45,709 nucleotides of DNA from Salinarimonas sp. (GCA_020832565.1 JAFIEI010000030.1:1-45709), one strand, 5' to 3'; positions 36,382-45,353 are shown, numbered from the stretch's first letter. Numbers and translations are program-made. Notes: generated from the sequence alone by a model not told the origin.

Positions 36382-37692
36382 ATGGACGAGGTGCCCCGAA
36401 CGCCCGAGACCGCCAATGCGCGCCGCAGCGCCCGCATTCCGGGCTTTCATCGCATGAGCATGGAGGAGCGGCGCGCTGCGGTCGCAGCCTTTGCCGGCCT
36501 CGACGACGAAGCCGTGGTGCGGCTGGCCGATACCGGCGCCCTGCCCGCCGATCTGGCTGAGCGCATGATCGAGAACGCCGTGGGCGCCATGCCGGTGCCG
36601 ATCGGGATCGCCACCAATCTGCGCATCGACGGGATCGACCGGCTGGTGCCGATGGCAACCGAGGAATCCTCCGTCGTGGCCGCCGTGTGCAACGCCGCAC
36701 GCCTCAATTACGATGATGGCGGGTTCATCACCTCAGCCACGCAATCCCTGATGATCGCCCAGATCCAGCTCACGGGCGTCAGCGACCCGCTGGGTGCACG
36801 GCTCGCCATTCTCGAACGGCGCGAGCGGATCTGCGCGATCTGCAATGCCTGCGATCCGGTGCTCGTGCGCCATGGCGGCGGTTTCGCCGATCTCGAAGTG
36901 CGCATCGTGGAAAGCCGCAGCGGGCCGATGGTGATCACGCATATCGTGGTCGATACCCGCGACGCCATGGGCGCCAACGCGGTCAATACCATGGCCGAGA
37001 CGCTGGCACCGCATATCGAAGGGTGGACCGGCGGCAAGGTCTATCTGCGCATCCTGTCCAATCTCGCTGATCGCCGCCTCGCCCGGGCGCGGGCCGTGTG
37101 GCGGGCCGAGGCCCTGGGCGGGCCCGATGTGGTCGAGGGGATCGTGCAGGCCTCGCATTTCGCCGAAGCCGATCCCTACCGCGCCGCCACCCATAATAAA
37201 GGCGTGATGAACGGTGTCGGCGCCTGCGTGCTGGCCACGGGCAACGACACCCGCGCCATCGAGGCGGGCGCCCATGCCTATGCCGCGCGCAACGGCCGCT
37301 ATGCCTCGCTGGCCCGGTTCGAGAGAAACGACGCGGGCGATCTCGTGGGCACGCTCGAAATGCCGCTCGCGATAGGGCTCGTCGGCGGCGCCACGCGGGT
37401 GCATCCGGTGGCACGGACCTGCGTGGCGATTCTCGGCGCGGAGAGCGCACAGGAGATGGCCCGCATCTTCTGCGCCGTGGGCCTCGCGCAGAGCTTTGCC
37501 GCGCTCAAGGCGCTGGCGACGGACGGGATTCAGAAGGGCCATATGGGGCTGCATGCGCAAAACCTCGCCATGATGGCCGGCGCGGTGGGGGAGGAGATCG
37601 ATGCGGTCGCCGGCGCGCTCGTCGCGTCGGGCAGCGTGCGCATGGATCTGGCAGAAACCGAGCTCGCGCGTCTGCGCAACGAGAAGGGCTGA
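36382..37692 (+). CDS. mvaA: Hydroxymethylglutaryl-CoA reductase, class II (degradative type)
   Basis: A 436-residue HMG-CoA reductase of the bacterial class II kind; Pseudomonas mevalonii uses its enzyme to oxidise mevalonate. Catalytic residues are in place: the glutamate in MATEESS (E94 or E95), K273 in THNKGVMNG, D289 in ATGNDTR and H387 in KGHMGLH. K, D and H sit at the same constant offset from K267, D283 and H381 of the P. mevalonii enzyme. The cofactor stretch DAMGANAVNTMAE begins near 194. Strong GGAGGAT ribosome site. The HMG-CoA lyase gene follows after 27 bases, which favours a catabolic direction: mevalonate to HMG-CoA. Biosynthetic use cannot be fully excluded without the rest of the genome. 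Confidence 0.93.
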   Translation: MDEVPRTPETANARRSARIPGFHRMSMEERRAAVAAFAGLDDEAVVRLADTGALPADLAERMIENAVGAMPVPIGIATNLRIDGIDRLVPMATEESSVVAAVCNAARLNYDDGGFITSATQSLMIAQIQLTGVSDPLGARLAILERRERICAICNACDPVLVRHGGGFADLEVRIVESRSGPMVITHIVVDTRDAMGANAVNTMAETLAPHIEGWTGGKVYLRILSNLADRRLARARAVWRAEALGGPDVVEGIVQASHFAEADPYRAATHNKGVMNGVGACVLATGNDTRAIEAGAHAYAARNGRYASLARFERNDAGDLVGTLEMPLAIGLVGGATRVHPVARTCVAILGAESAQEMARIFCAVGLAQSFAALKALATDGIQKGHMGLHAQNLAMMAGAVGEEIDAVAGALVASGSVRMDLAETELARLRNEKG

Positions 37693-37719
37693 AGGCGAAA
37701 ACGGTTTCGGGAGGCTGCA

Positions 37720-38640
37720 ATGCGCGAGGCGATCCGGTTCGTGGAAGTCGGGCCCAGGGACGGGCTGCAGAACCTGGCCGCGCCGGTTTCGACGGCGCTG
37801 AAGGCGCGCCTGTGCGAAAAACTGTTCGCGGCGGGGGTGTGCCGGCTCGAATGCGCCTCCTTCGTCTCCCCCGCGCATGTGCCGCAGATGGCCGATGCCG
37901 AGGCCCTCCTCGCGGCGATCAGCCCGCCCGACGGCGCCGAGCTCGACGCGCTCGCCCCCAATGCTCGCGGCGCATTGCGTGCGGTGGCGACGCGCGCCGA
38001 CCGCATATCCGTGTTCGTCGCGGCAACGCAGAGCTTCGCGCAGCGCAATACCCGCTGCAGCATCGAACAATGCCTGGAGCGGGCAGGCGAGGTACGCAAA
38101 ATCGCCTCCGGCGCCGGGCGCCAGACCCGCGGCTATGTCTCCTGCATCGCCGATTGCCCCTATGAAGGGCTCGTCCCGACCCGCGCCGTGATGCATGTCG
38201 CGCGCGCCCTGATCCATGCCGGCTTCGACGAGATCGCGCTCGGCGACACGATCGGCTCGACGAGCCCGGCGGATATGCGCCGGCTCCTGCGCGCCCTGAA
38301 GCAGGAGATCCCGGTCGCGCGGCTCGCGGTGCATTGCCACGACACCTACGGCATGGCGGCGGCGAGCACGCTCGCGGCCATCGAGGAGGGCGTGCGCATC
38401 GTCGACGGCGCCGTGGCCGGGCTCGGCGGTTGCCCCTTCGCGCCCGGCGCGGCGGGCAATGCCGCGAGCGAGGATCTCGTCTTCATGCTGGAAGGGCTCG
38501 GCTTCGATACCGGGATCGACTGCCTTGCCCTCGCCGAAACCGGCCGATGGCTGACCCGCGAACTCGGCCTGTCCAATGCCTCGCGCACCGGCCCCGCATT
38601 GCTCGCACGCCCGATCACGGCGCGACCGGCAGAGTTCTAG
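37720..38640 (+). CDS. mvaB: Hydroxymethylglutaryl-CoA lyase
   Basis: A 306-residue TIM-barrel lyase that splits HMG-CoA into acetoacetate and acetyl-CoA. VEVGPRDGLQN holds the metal/catalytic R13-D14, the metal ligands are H205 and H207 in VHCHDTYG, and the catalytic cysteine C238 lies in the flexible loop GLGGCPFAPGAAGNAASED. GGGAGG precedes the ATG. It is cotranscribed with mvaA. The enzyme can also serve leucine breakdown; the reductase partner points to mevalonate use. No terminator with a U-run is seen directly after it. Confidence 0.94.
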   Translation: MREAIRFVEVGPRDGLQNLAAPVSTALKARLCEKLFAAGVCRLECASFVSPAHVPQMADAEALLAAISPPDGAELDALAPNARGALRAVATRADRISVFVAATQSFAQRNTRCSIEQCLERAGEVRKIASGAGRQTRGYVSCIADCPYEGLVPTRAVMHVARALIHAGFDEIALGDTIGSTSPADMRRLLRALKQEIPVARLAVHCHDTYGMAAASTLAAIEEGVRIVDGAVAGLGGCPFAPGAAGNAASEDLVFMLEGLGFDTGIDCLALAETGRWLTRELGLSNASRTGPALLARPITARPAEF

Positions 38641-39076
38641 ATGTGAGCTTTCCGACCTGACGGAGTCGGATCAGGCGCTCTTGATCATGGTCTTGGCGCA
38701 TCATTCCGCCGGCATCCGCCTGACGGCATGATGCTCTCGCGAACCGCCGTGGCGGAAGTCTGGCATTCACCCTGCACTGCATGCGGCCAGCATTCGCCTG
38801 AATGCTGCACGACTTGTTCGTGGCAATCAGGCGTAATACTTTGGTCTGACTCTTTCCGATCTCAGGTGCAGAATTCATCTGATCCGCAGAAAAACGGCCA
38901 TTTTTCCCGAACAATTCGAATTACGATGAATAAATTTTGCGAAAAACGCTGATTTCATGATTATTTCAATTGCGATTGGAACAATCTTATTCCGAAGCAG
39001 CGTATAGATTTGTATCCGTTTCGGGTAATATTCTGCCTCCCCCAGCAACGCGGCGCAACGGCATGGAGGAGCCCTG
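38641..39076. other. Long intergenic region between mvaB and the PilZ chemoreceptor
   Basis: 436 bases without a supported gene. Bases 38704-38757 contain inverted 7-base arms TTCCGCC and GGCGGAA. A perfect hairpin lies at 38788-38807. From about 38870 to 39030 the sequence becomes AT-rich and should contain the chemoreceptor promoter, but I see no pair of boxes with normal spacing. A 74-codon frame at 38728-38952 has no family features. Confidence 0.55.
38788..38807. repeat. Perfect inverted repeat / hairpin
   Basis: Arms CAGCATTC and GAATGCTG pair over eight bases around the loop GCCT. There is no U-run on either side, so it is either a weak or factor-dependent terminator for mvaAB, or an operator. 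Confidence 0.5.
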
Positions 39077-40822
39077 ATGATATCCACGCATGATGCTGAG
39101 ATCGAACCTGGACCGTCGCGCGATGCGCAGGTTGCGCTCGAACCGAACCGGTCGGATAAACACGCCCATCGCCTTGCCGAAACCATCGATGCCATCGAGG
39201 GCGATATTCGCGATGCGATCGGCTCGGTGGTCGCCGCTGTGGAGCGCTCGGGCACGGAGATGGCGGGTGCGCGCAGCAATCTCGCCGAGATCGCCACCGC
39301 CAACACGAAACTCAACGAAGCCGCCGGCGAGGCCGGAACGCGCGCGGATGCCGTGTCGCAAGTCACCGACACCATCGCCCGGGCCTCCCGTGGCATCGAT
39401 GAAGCCATGCTTCAGGCAACCGCCTGCCTGGAGATGGCAACGGGGAAAGTCGAGCAGGCGCATGGTCTTCTGGGGCGCCTGTCGGAAGCGAGTGCGGCCA
39501 TTGCCGGCGTCGTCGATGCGATCGCGGCAGTGGCCAAGCAGACCAATCTTCTCGCCCTCAACGCCACCATCGAAGCGGCGCGGGCGGGCGAGGCCGGCAA
39601 GGGATTCGCCGTGGTCGCCGGGGAGGTCAAGGCGTTGTCGCAGGAGGTCGCGCGATCGGCCGACGATATCCGCGAGCGCATCGGTCACCTCGCCGCGACG
39701 ACGCAGGAGACGCTGGAGGCCGTCGGGGGCGCCAACCAGGCGATTACCGAACTCGCGCCACTCGTCGCGCGGGCCCGGGAGGGCAGCGAAGAGCAATCCA
39801 CAGCGCTGGACTCGGTCGCACGGGAATCGAGCGAGGGGGCGCGCTGCGTGAGCGAGGTCCGCGCCTGCGCCGCCAATGTCGACGAGGCACTGGGTACCTG
39901 TTCCGCGCGCATGGATGTCGCCGCCCGCAACACCGATCAGGCGGCAACCGCAGCATCCTCCCTGACACACCGTTTCGTCGCCGTGATCCGGCAAAGCGAA
40001 ATCGGCGACCGGCGCCGCCACGACCGCTACCCGATCGAGCTCGACGTCACGGCGGAGATCGCCGGGCAGCGCATCGCGAGCCGGAGCATCGATATCTCAC
40101 GGGGCGGAATGCTCCTCGATCTGCCGGAGGCAGCCGTTGGCGGAATTCGCGAAGGCGCGGATGCCTCGCTCGATATCGGCGGCATCGGTTGCGTCAGGGC
40201 AAAGCTCGTCGGTGTCAGCCGCATGGGGCTGCATTGCGCCTTCCGGGACGACGATCCGGCGATTGCTGCGACTATCGCGGCGCGTGTCGATGCCGTGGCG
40301 CAGGAATACCGGCCGCTCATCGCGCGGACACAGTCGCTTGCCGGGGAGGTGGCGGCAGCCGTCGAGGATCTCGTCACCCGGGGCCGCCTGAGCCGCGAGG
40401 ATGCATTCGATACCCGCTACATGCCTCTCGCGGGCACGGATCCGCAGCAATACGAAACCACCTATACGCAGGCTTTCGAGACGGTCCTGCCGGCGATCAT
40501 CGAGCCGCCGCTCGCGGAGGACGAGCGCCTCACCTTCTGCCTCGCCATCGATCGCAATGGCTATATCCCGGTGCATAACCGCGCCTTCTCGCAGGAGCAG
40601 CGCCCGGATGACCCCGTATGGAATGCAGCCCATTGCCGCAACAAGCGCATTTTCGATGACCGCGCCGGGATAACCGCGGCACGCTCCACCCGTGACTTCG
40701 TCGTCCAGGCCTATGCCCGCGACATGGGCGGCGGCAAGGTCGTGATGATGCGCGAAGTGGACGCCCCGATCCGCGTCTTCGGGCGCCATTGGGGCGGTCT
40801 GCGGATGGCCTATCGCCTGTGA
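39077..40822 (+). CDS. Soluble chemoreceptor with PilZ domain and conserved C-terminal domain
   Basis: A 581-residue protein without any transmembrane segment. The MCP signalling hairpin fills about 30-305, with the tip [20 protein letters not shown] starting at residue 155. A PilZ domain follows: RRRHDR (about 312-317) and DISRGG (about 340-345) are the two c-di-GMP-binding motifs RxxxR and D/NxSxxG. The last 150 residues form another conserved unit with [24 protein letters not shown] and [15 protein letters not shown]; it looks like a PAS/Cache-like sensor placed at the C-terminus, but I cannot name it with certainty. Azospirillum Tlp1 is a membrane receptor with a C-terminal PilZ domain that binds c-di-GMP. 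Here the receptor is cytosolic. A long leader region precedes the start. Confidence 0.9.
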   Translation: MISTHDAEIEPGPSRDAQVALEPNRSDKHAHRLAETIDAIEGDIRDAIGSVVAAVERSGTEMAGARSNLAEIATANTKLNEAAGEAGTRADAVSQVTDTIARASRGIDEAMLQATACLEMATGKVEQAHGLLGRLSEASAAIAGVVDAIAAVAKQTNLLALNATIEAARAGEAGKGFAVVAGEVKALSQEVARSADDIRERIGHLAATTQETLEAVGGANQAITELAPLVARAREGSEEQSTALDSVARESSEGARCVSEVRACAANVDEALGTCSARMDVAARNTDQAATAASSLTHRFVAVIRQSEIGDRRRHDRYPIELDVTAEIAGQRIASRSIDISRGGMLLDLPEAAVGGIREGADASLDIGGIGCVRAKLVGVSRMGLHCAFRDDDPAIAATIAARVDAVAQEYRPLIARTQSLAGEVAAAVEDLVTRGRLSREDAFDTRYMPLAGTDPQQYETTYTQAFETVLPAIIEPPLAEDERLTFCLAIDRNGYIPVHNRAFSQEQRPDDPVWNAAHCRNKRIFDDRAGITAARSTRDFVVQAYARDMGGGKVVMMREVDAPIRVFGRHWGGLRMAYRL

Positions 40823-40835
40823 GGCGGTGCAGTCG

Positions 40836-40868
40836 AAGAAAAACCCGCGCAGCCGAAGCCGCGCGGGT
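40836..40868 (-). terminator. Rho-independent terminator of rpsA
   Basis: On the minus strand ACCCGCGC pairs with GCGCGGGT; inside, GGC and GCT extend the stem around a TTCG tetraloop, and TTTTCTT follows. It lies 37 bases after the rpsA stop, between the convergent rpsA and chemoreceptor genes. Confidence 0.85.
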
Positions 40869-40905
40869 CGATACGTTCAAGCAGTGAGCCCGCGGGCCCG
40901 GCTGC

Positions 40906-42627
40906 TTACTTCTTGTCTTCGTCGTCGCCGGGCTGCGTCTGCTTCTTGAGCGCAGCACCGAGGATGTCGCCGAGCGAAGCGCCGGAATCGGAGGAGCCGA
41001 ACTGTGCGATCGCCTCCTTCTCCTCGGCCACTTCGAGCGCCTTGATCGACAGCGTGACGCGGCGCGCCTTGCGGTCGAACTGGGTGACGCGGGCATCGAG
41101 CTTGTCGCCGGCGGCGAAGCGCTCGGGGCGCTGGTCGGCACGGTCGCGGGCGAGCTCGGCGCGGCGGATGAAGGAGGTAAGGTCGGTATCGACGATCTTC
41201 ACGTCGATACCGGCATCCTTCACTTCCACGACCTCGCAGGTCACGACCTGACCCTTGCGGATCTCACCCGCATCGGCGAAGGGATCGCCGGCGAGCTGCT
41301 TGATGCCGAGCGAGATGCGCTCCTTGTCGACATCGACGTCGAGAACCTGGGCGCGAACCATGTCGCCCTTCTTGAACTCGTCGATGACCTGCTCGCCGGG
41401 ACGGTTCCAGTCGAGATCCGACAGGTGGACCATGCCGTCGACATCGCCTTCGAGACCGATGAACAGACCGAACTCGGTCTTGTTCTTGACCTCGCCCTCG
41501 ACCTCGGAACCGACCGGATGCTTCTCGGCGAAGCCTTCCCACGGATTCTGCAGGGTCTGCTTGAGGCCCAGCGAGATGCGGCGCTTGACCGGATCGACTT
41601 CGAGAATGACCACGTCCACTTCCTGCGAGGTGGAGACGATCTTGCCCGGATGGACGTTCTTCTTCGTCCAGGACATCTCGGAGACGTGGATCAGGCCTTC
41701 GATGCCCGGCTCCAGTTCGACGAAGGCACCGTAATCGGTGATGTTGGTCACGCGGCCCGTGAAGCGTGCCTCGACCGGGTAACGGGCTTCGATGCCCTCC
41801 CACGGATCGGCGAGCAGCTGCTTAATGCCGAGCGAGATGCGGTGCGTCTCGTGATTGATCTTGATGATCTTGACGGAGACGTTCTGGCCGATCTGCACCA
41901 CCTCCGACGGATGGTTGACGCGGCGCCACGCCATGTCGGTGACGTGCAGCAGGCCGTCGATGCCACCGAGATCGACGAAGGCGCCGTATTCGGTGATGTT
42001 CTTGACCACACCCTCGATGACCTGACCCTCTTCGAGATTGGCCACCAGCTCCGAGCGCTGCTCGGCGCGGCTCTCTTCGAGCACGGTGCGGCGCGACACG
42101 ACGATATTGCCGCGGCGACGGTCCATCTTCAGGATCTGGAAGGGCTGGGGCACGCCCATCAGCGGCGTGATGTCGCGCACGGGGCGGATATCGACCTGCG
42201 AGCGCGGCAGGAAGGCCACGGCGCCGTCGAGATCGACGGTGTAACCACCCTTGACCTGGTTGAAGATCAGGCCCTGGACGCGCTCATTGGCCTCGAAGGC
42301 CTTCTCGAGCTTGATCCAGCTTTCCTCGCGGCGCGCCTTCTCACGGGAGATGACGGCTTCGCCGAGCGCATTCTCGATGCGGTCGACATAGACTTCGACT
42401 TCCACGCCGACTTCGATCGGCTCGTCACGGCCGGGGCCGTTGAATTCCTTGAGGGCCACACGCCCTTCGGTCTTGGCGCCGATATCGATGACGGCGACGT
42501 CCTTCTCGATGGCGACGACCTTACCCTTGACGACGGCGCCTTCGGCGACCTCGTTGCTGCGGAAGGATTCTTCGAGGAGGGCAGCGAAATCTTCGCGGCT
42601 GGGCGCATATTGGGTTTGAGCTGACAT
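40906..42627 (-). CDS. rpsA: 30S ribosomal protein S1
   Basis: A 573-residue protein with six S1 (OB-fold) repeats. The central ones carry the signature ITEYGAFVDLGGIDGLLHVTD, ITDYGAFVELEPGIEGLIHVSE and KTEFGLFIGLEGDVDGMVHLSD in order. S1 binds the 5' leaders of mRNAs on the 30S subunit. The ATG at 42627 follows AGGAGAACGA. The frame runs open for 52 codons further upstream, but these show no S1 features. The 270-base leader contains no gene that I can support. In many relatives cmk precedes rpsA; it is not in the immediate neighbourhood here. Confidence 0.97.
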   Translation of the reverse strand: MSAQTQYAPSREDFAALLEESFRSNEVAEGAVVKGKVVAIEKDVAVIDIGAKTEGRVALKEFNGPGRDEPIEVGVEVEVYVDRIENALGEAVISREKARREESWIKLEKAFEANERVQGLIFNQVKGGYTVDLDGAVAFLPRSQVDIRPVRDITPLMGVPQPFQILKMDRRRGNIVVSRRTVLEESRAEQRSELVANLEEGQVIEGVVKNITEYGAFVDLGGIDGLLHVTDMAWRRVNHPSEVVQIGQNVSVKIIKINHETHRISLGIKQLLADPWEGIEARYPVEARFTGRVTNITDYGAFVELEPGIEGLIHVSEMSWTKKNVHPGKIVSTSQEVDVVILEVDPVKRRISLGLKQTLQNPWEGFAEKHPVGSEVEGEVKNKTEFGLFIGLEGDVDGMVHLSDLDWNRPGEQVIDEFKKGDMVRAQVLDVDVDKERISLGIKQLAGDPFADAGEIRKGQVVTCEVVEVKDAGIDVKIVDTDLTSFIRRAELARDRADQRPERFAAGDKLDARVTQFDRKARRVTLSIKALEVAEEKEAIAQFGSSDSGASLGDILGAALKKQTQPGDDEDKK

Positions 42628-42898
42628 TCGTTCTCCTGATGCTCTTGCGAGCAGTTGCGCCGGCATCTGGTGTTGCACGCCATCCGCATTCGTCGTGGGC
42701 CTCGCATGTGGGGCGAGACCCTGGCCGTTCACGGAGAACGGGCCGGCGCGTCGACGACGAACGAAGACGGATATCCTGATCACGGCAGGGGCTCAGGCAC
42801 CATCCGGGATCGCGGATCGCGCACGGATAACGGAAACCGCCTTGCGATGCAAGGCTTTCCGCAGCTTGTCGCCGGAAGCGGTCACAGAGCGTGGCGTA

Positions 42899-43579
42899 TC
42901 AATATCCCACGGCGCGGCTTGCAGCCAGCAGGGCCAGATGAATCAGCGTGCTGGTGAGGATCACCGTATAGGCGATACCCGCGAGCCCGGCGAGCAGGCC
43001 GAAGCCGAGCACGAGCCCGTCCTCCTGCAGGATCGCCATGGACAGGATCACCAGCGCGATCGACGGCACCCAGTTGGTTCCCGGCAGGGGCACGATGACG
43101 CACAGGGCCAGGATCACCGCGAACAAGCCGATCAGCCTGTCGCCGCGCGGCCCGAACAGGACGGTGTGGCGCGGTCGCAGGAGGTTTTCGACGCGGCGCA
43201 ATTTCGGCTCCGCCGCATCGATGATCTTGCGGAAAGTCGCGACGCGGAAGCGCTTGTCGAGAATGCGCCGGGGCAGCCACGGCTTCTTGAAGCCGAGCGC
43301 CATCTGGACGGCGAAGAGCAGGACGGGAATGCCGAAGACCGAATTCATGCCCGGCGGGGCGGGAATGCAGTTGGGCAGGCTGAAGAGAATGATGACGAAG
43401 CCGAAGGCGCGCTCGCCGAAGGCCTCGATGATCTCGCGCACGCTGATCGTATCGCCCGGCGCCGTCTCGATCACGGCCCGCAGTACGAGCGAGACGCGCT
43501 TGTGCTCCATCGCCTCGTGCAGGAGGCGGGCGCGCTGGCTGGCCAGTCTTTCGCGGCGCTCGTCGCCGGAGGAATCCAT
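42899..43579 (-). CDS. exoD: ExoD family exopolysaccharide-related membrane protein
   Basis: A 226-residue membrane protein of the ExoD family (PF06055), named for a Sinorhizobium meliloti gene needed for normal exopolysaccharide and invasion of nodules. The family motifs FGFVIILFSLPNCIPAPPGM and PGTNWVPSIALVILSMAIL are clear, and three to four helices are predicted, two of them near the C-terminus. The biochemical role is unknown. The start lies two bases after the stop of the upstream phosphoesterase gene, so the two form an operon. The frame continues upstream in the phosphoesterase gene, which is not part of it. Confidence 0.9.
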   Translation of the reverse strand: MDSSGDERRERLASQRARLLHEAMEHKRVSLVLRAVIETAPGDTISVREIIEAFGERAFGFVIILFSLPNCIPAPPGMNSVFGIPVLLFAVQMALGFKKPWLPRRILDKRFRVATFRKIIDAAEPKLRRVENLLRPRHTVLFGPRGDRLIGLFAVILALCVIVPLPGTNWVPSIALVILSMAILQEDGLVLGFGLLAGLAGIAYTVILTSTLIHLALLAASRAVGY

Positions 43580-43581
43580 GC

Positions 43582-44403
43582 TCAGTCCCAGAAATCCGGA
43601 AGCGCCGGGGGCAGATGCGGACCGAGCCGTACCGGCGCACAGCGGGTGGCGAGACCGGTCGCATCGTCGGTCTCCACCGCGAGACCCGCAAGCGCGCCTT
43701 CGCCTTGCGCCGCCTCGAACCGCGCGCCCGGCGTCTTCTGCAGGAAGCGCCGCAGCGGCTCGTCCTTGCCCATGCCGAGCACGGAATCGTAGTCGCCACA
43801 CATGCCCAGATCCGAGATATAGGCGGTCCCGCCCGGCAGCACCCGGTAATCGGCGGTGGGGACATGGGTATGGGTGCCGACGACGAGGCTCGCGCGTCCG
43901 TCGCAGAAATGGCCCATGGCCTGCTTCTCGCTGGTCGCCTCGGCGTGGAAATCGATCACGATAGCATCCGCGCCATGGCCGAGCGGGCAATCCGTCAGCG
44001 CCTCCTCCACCCGGGTGAAGGGGCAATCCATCGCATCCATGAAGATGCGCCCCATCGCATTGACGACGAGCACCCGCGCGCCGCGCGCCGTCTCCACCAT
44101 CGTCGTCCCGCGTCCCGGTGTGCCGGGCGGGAAGGTGGCAGGGCGTACCAGCCGATGCTCGCGCTCGATGAAGACCAGCGCCTCGCGCTGGTCGAAGGCG
44201 TGATTGCCCAGCGTGATCGCATCGACGCCGGCGGCGAACAGGTCATCGCAGATGGCCTCGGTAATGCCGAACCCGCCTGCAGCGTTCTCGCCGTTGATGA
44301 TGACGCAGTCGAGATCCCAGCGTGCCCGCAGATCGGGCAACTGCGCATTCACCGCATCGCGACCAGGGCGTCCGACGACGTCACCGAGAAACAGAAGCCG
44401 CAT
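43582..44403 (-). CDS. YmdB-type metallophosphoesterase (TIGR00282 family)
   Basis: A 273-residue calcineurin-like phosphoesterase. All metal-binding blocks are present: GDVVGRPGR, INGENAAGGFG, LGNHAFDQRE, IDFHAEATSEK and GTHTHVPTAD. Bacillus YmdB hydrolyses 2',3'-cyclic nucleotides and affects biofilm and motility; this homologue may do the same in the cytosol. The length is usual. It precedes exoD by two bases and follows 5-formyl-THF cyclo-ligase after a 74-base gap on the same strand. Confidence 0.92.
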   Translation of the reverse strand: MRLLFLGDVVGRPGRDAVNAQLPDLRARWDLDCVIINGENAAGGFGITEAICDDLFAAGVDAITLGNHAFDQREALVFIEREHRLVRPATFPPGTPGRGTTMVETARGARVLVVNAMGRIFMDAMDCPFTRVEEALTDCPLGHGADAIVIDFHAEATSEKQAMGHFCDGRASLVVGTHTHVPTADYRVLPGGTAYISDLGMCGDYDSVLGMGKDEPLRRFLQKTPGARFEAAQGEGALAGLAVETDDATGLATRCAPVRLGPHLPPALPDFWD

Positions 44404-44477
44404 CGGCTCAAGACCTTCCCGCCATGATCGGGAAGCAGGCTTCTCGCATGTTGCAGGGCGAGCCGGGCGGGCGGATG

Positions 44478-45029
44478 TCAGTCACGCAGGATCTCCGTTT
44501 CGGTGACGATGATGTCGAGGCGCCGGTCATGCGATTCGGCGGGGATGCTGTCAGCTTCCTGTGTGGTGAAAGCAAGGCCGATGGTGATGACGGGCTTCTC
44601 CTGCGTCAAGCCCGCAATGGCGCGATCGTAATGGCCCTTGCCGTAACCGATCCGGTTGCGGGCACGATCGAAGCAGGCGAGCGGCATCAAGAGGATATCG
44701 GGCGCGACCACCTCGCTCCCGGGCGCCGGCGCGCTGACCCCGAAGGCGCCGCGAATCAACGCGTCACCGTGGCGCCAGCGCAGGAAGACCAGATGCGGAT
44801 CGACCACCAGCGGCAATGCCAGCGCGAAACCGCGCCGGGCGAGGGCACCGAGCAGGGGGAGCGTATCCACTTCGGAACGGATCGGGGAGTAGCCCGCGAT
44901 GGTCGCGCCGCCGGCGCGGTCCGCATCGAGTTCAGGCAGGGTAAGCGCATGATCGGCAATCGCCTGCGATGCCGCATCACGCCGGGCGACGTCGAGGGCG
45001 TCACGGCGCGCGAGGCCGGAGCGGCGCAA
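44478..45029 (-). CDS. 5-formyltetrahydrofolate cyclo-ligase
   Basis: About 183 residues; converts 5-formyl-THF to 5,10-methenyl-THF with ATP. The motif GYGKGHYDR (usual form GxGxGYYDR) and the LPLVVDPHLVFLRW and LLMPLACFDRARNRIGYGKG blocks identify it. No ATG or GTG is available: in-frame stop TGA is at 45105-45107, and the candidate starts are a TTG at 45029 and a CTG at 45059, the latter with AGAGG at good distance. The family alignment favours a start close to the TTG. The 5' flank holds the likely 6S RNA, an order (ssrS then this gene) known from E. coli and many other proteobacteria. Confidence 0.9.
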   Translation of the reverse strand: MRRSGLARRDALDVARRDAASQAIADHALTLPELDADRAGGATIAGYSPIRSEVDTLPLLGALARRGFALALPLVVDPHLVFLRWRHGDALIRGAFGVSAPAPGSEVVAPDILLMPLACFDRARNRIGYGKGHYDRAIAGLTQEKPVITIGLAFTTQEADSIPAESHDRRLDIIVTETEILRD

Positions 45030-45116
45030 GGCATGCTTGTCTGGTGGGAAATCGTCCAGGGCGAGCCTCTTTGCGATTCGAAACGCAAGCCGCCGATGGT
45101 CCGGTCAGCGCGAAGT

Positions 45117-45270
45117 GCGGTGCCACGATGGCCGTTGGAGATGCGATCCCGGGAACCTACATTGTAGGTGGGCGCCGTGTGTCCCGGTCCACGGACCGGG
45201 TCAGGGACAGCTCCCTTGGGATCATTAAGGCCCCGGGGAAAAATTCTCCTGACGTACCCCGCAGCACCGC
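45117..45270 (-). ncRNA. ssrS: Likely 6S RNA
   Basis: A 154-base segment with all the signs of 6S RNA, the sigma70-holoenzyme decoy. Its ends pair as GCGGTGC (5') and GCACCGC (3'). Inside, GATCCC pairs with GGGATC and encloses hairpins AGGGA/TCCCT, CCCGGTCC/GGACCGGG and ACCTAC/GTAGGT. A promoter ends seven bases before the 5' end. It is directly upstream of 5-formyl-THF cyclo-ligase, the conserved location. Ends are predicted, and no covariance search was possible. Confidence 0.7.
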
Positions 45271-45276
45271 CGACGG

Positions 45277-45304
45277 AATGTAGTCCCGCCGCAGCCTTTC
45301 GCAA
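45277..45304 (-). promoter_or_regulatory. Promoter of the likely 6S RNA
   Basis: Read on the minus strand, TTGCGA (45304-45299) and TACATT (45282-45277) are 16 bases apart. Transcription seven bases downstream would begin at about 45270, exactly the 5' arm of the closing stem. Confidence 0.55.
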
Positions 45305-45353
45305 AGGGCAAAAGCGAGGCCTGTGGTGCGATTACGGAGATTCATCACTTTGC

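Noticed and set aside
38728-38952. A 74-codon frame with several cysteines
   Set aside because: No ribosome site or family features, and it spans hairpins and an AT-rich promoter-like region.
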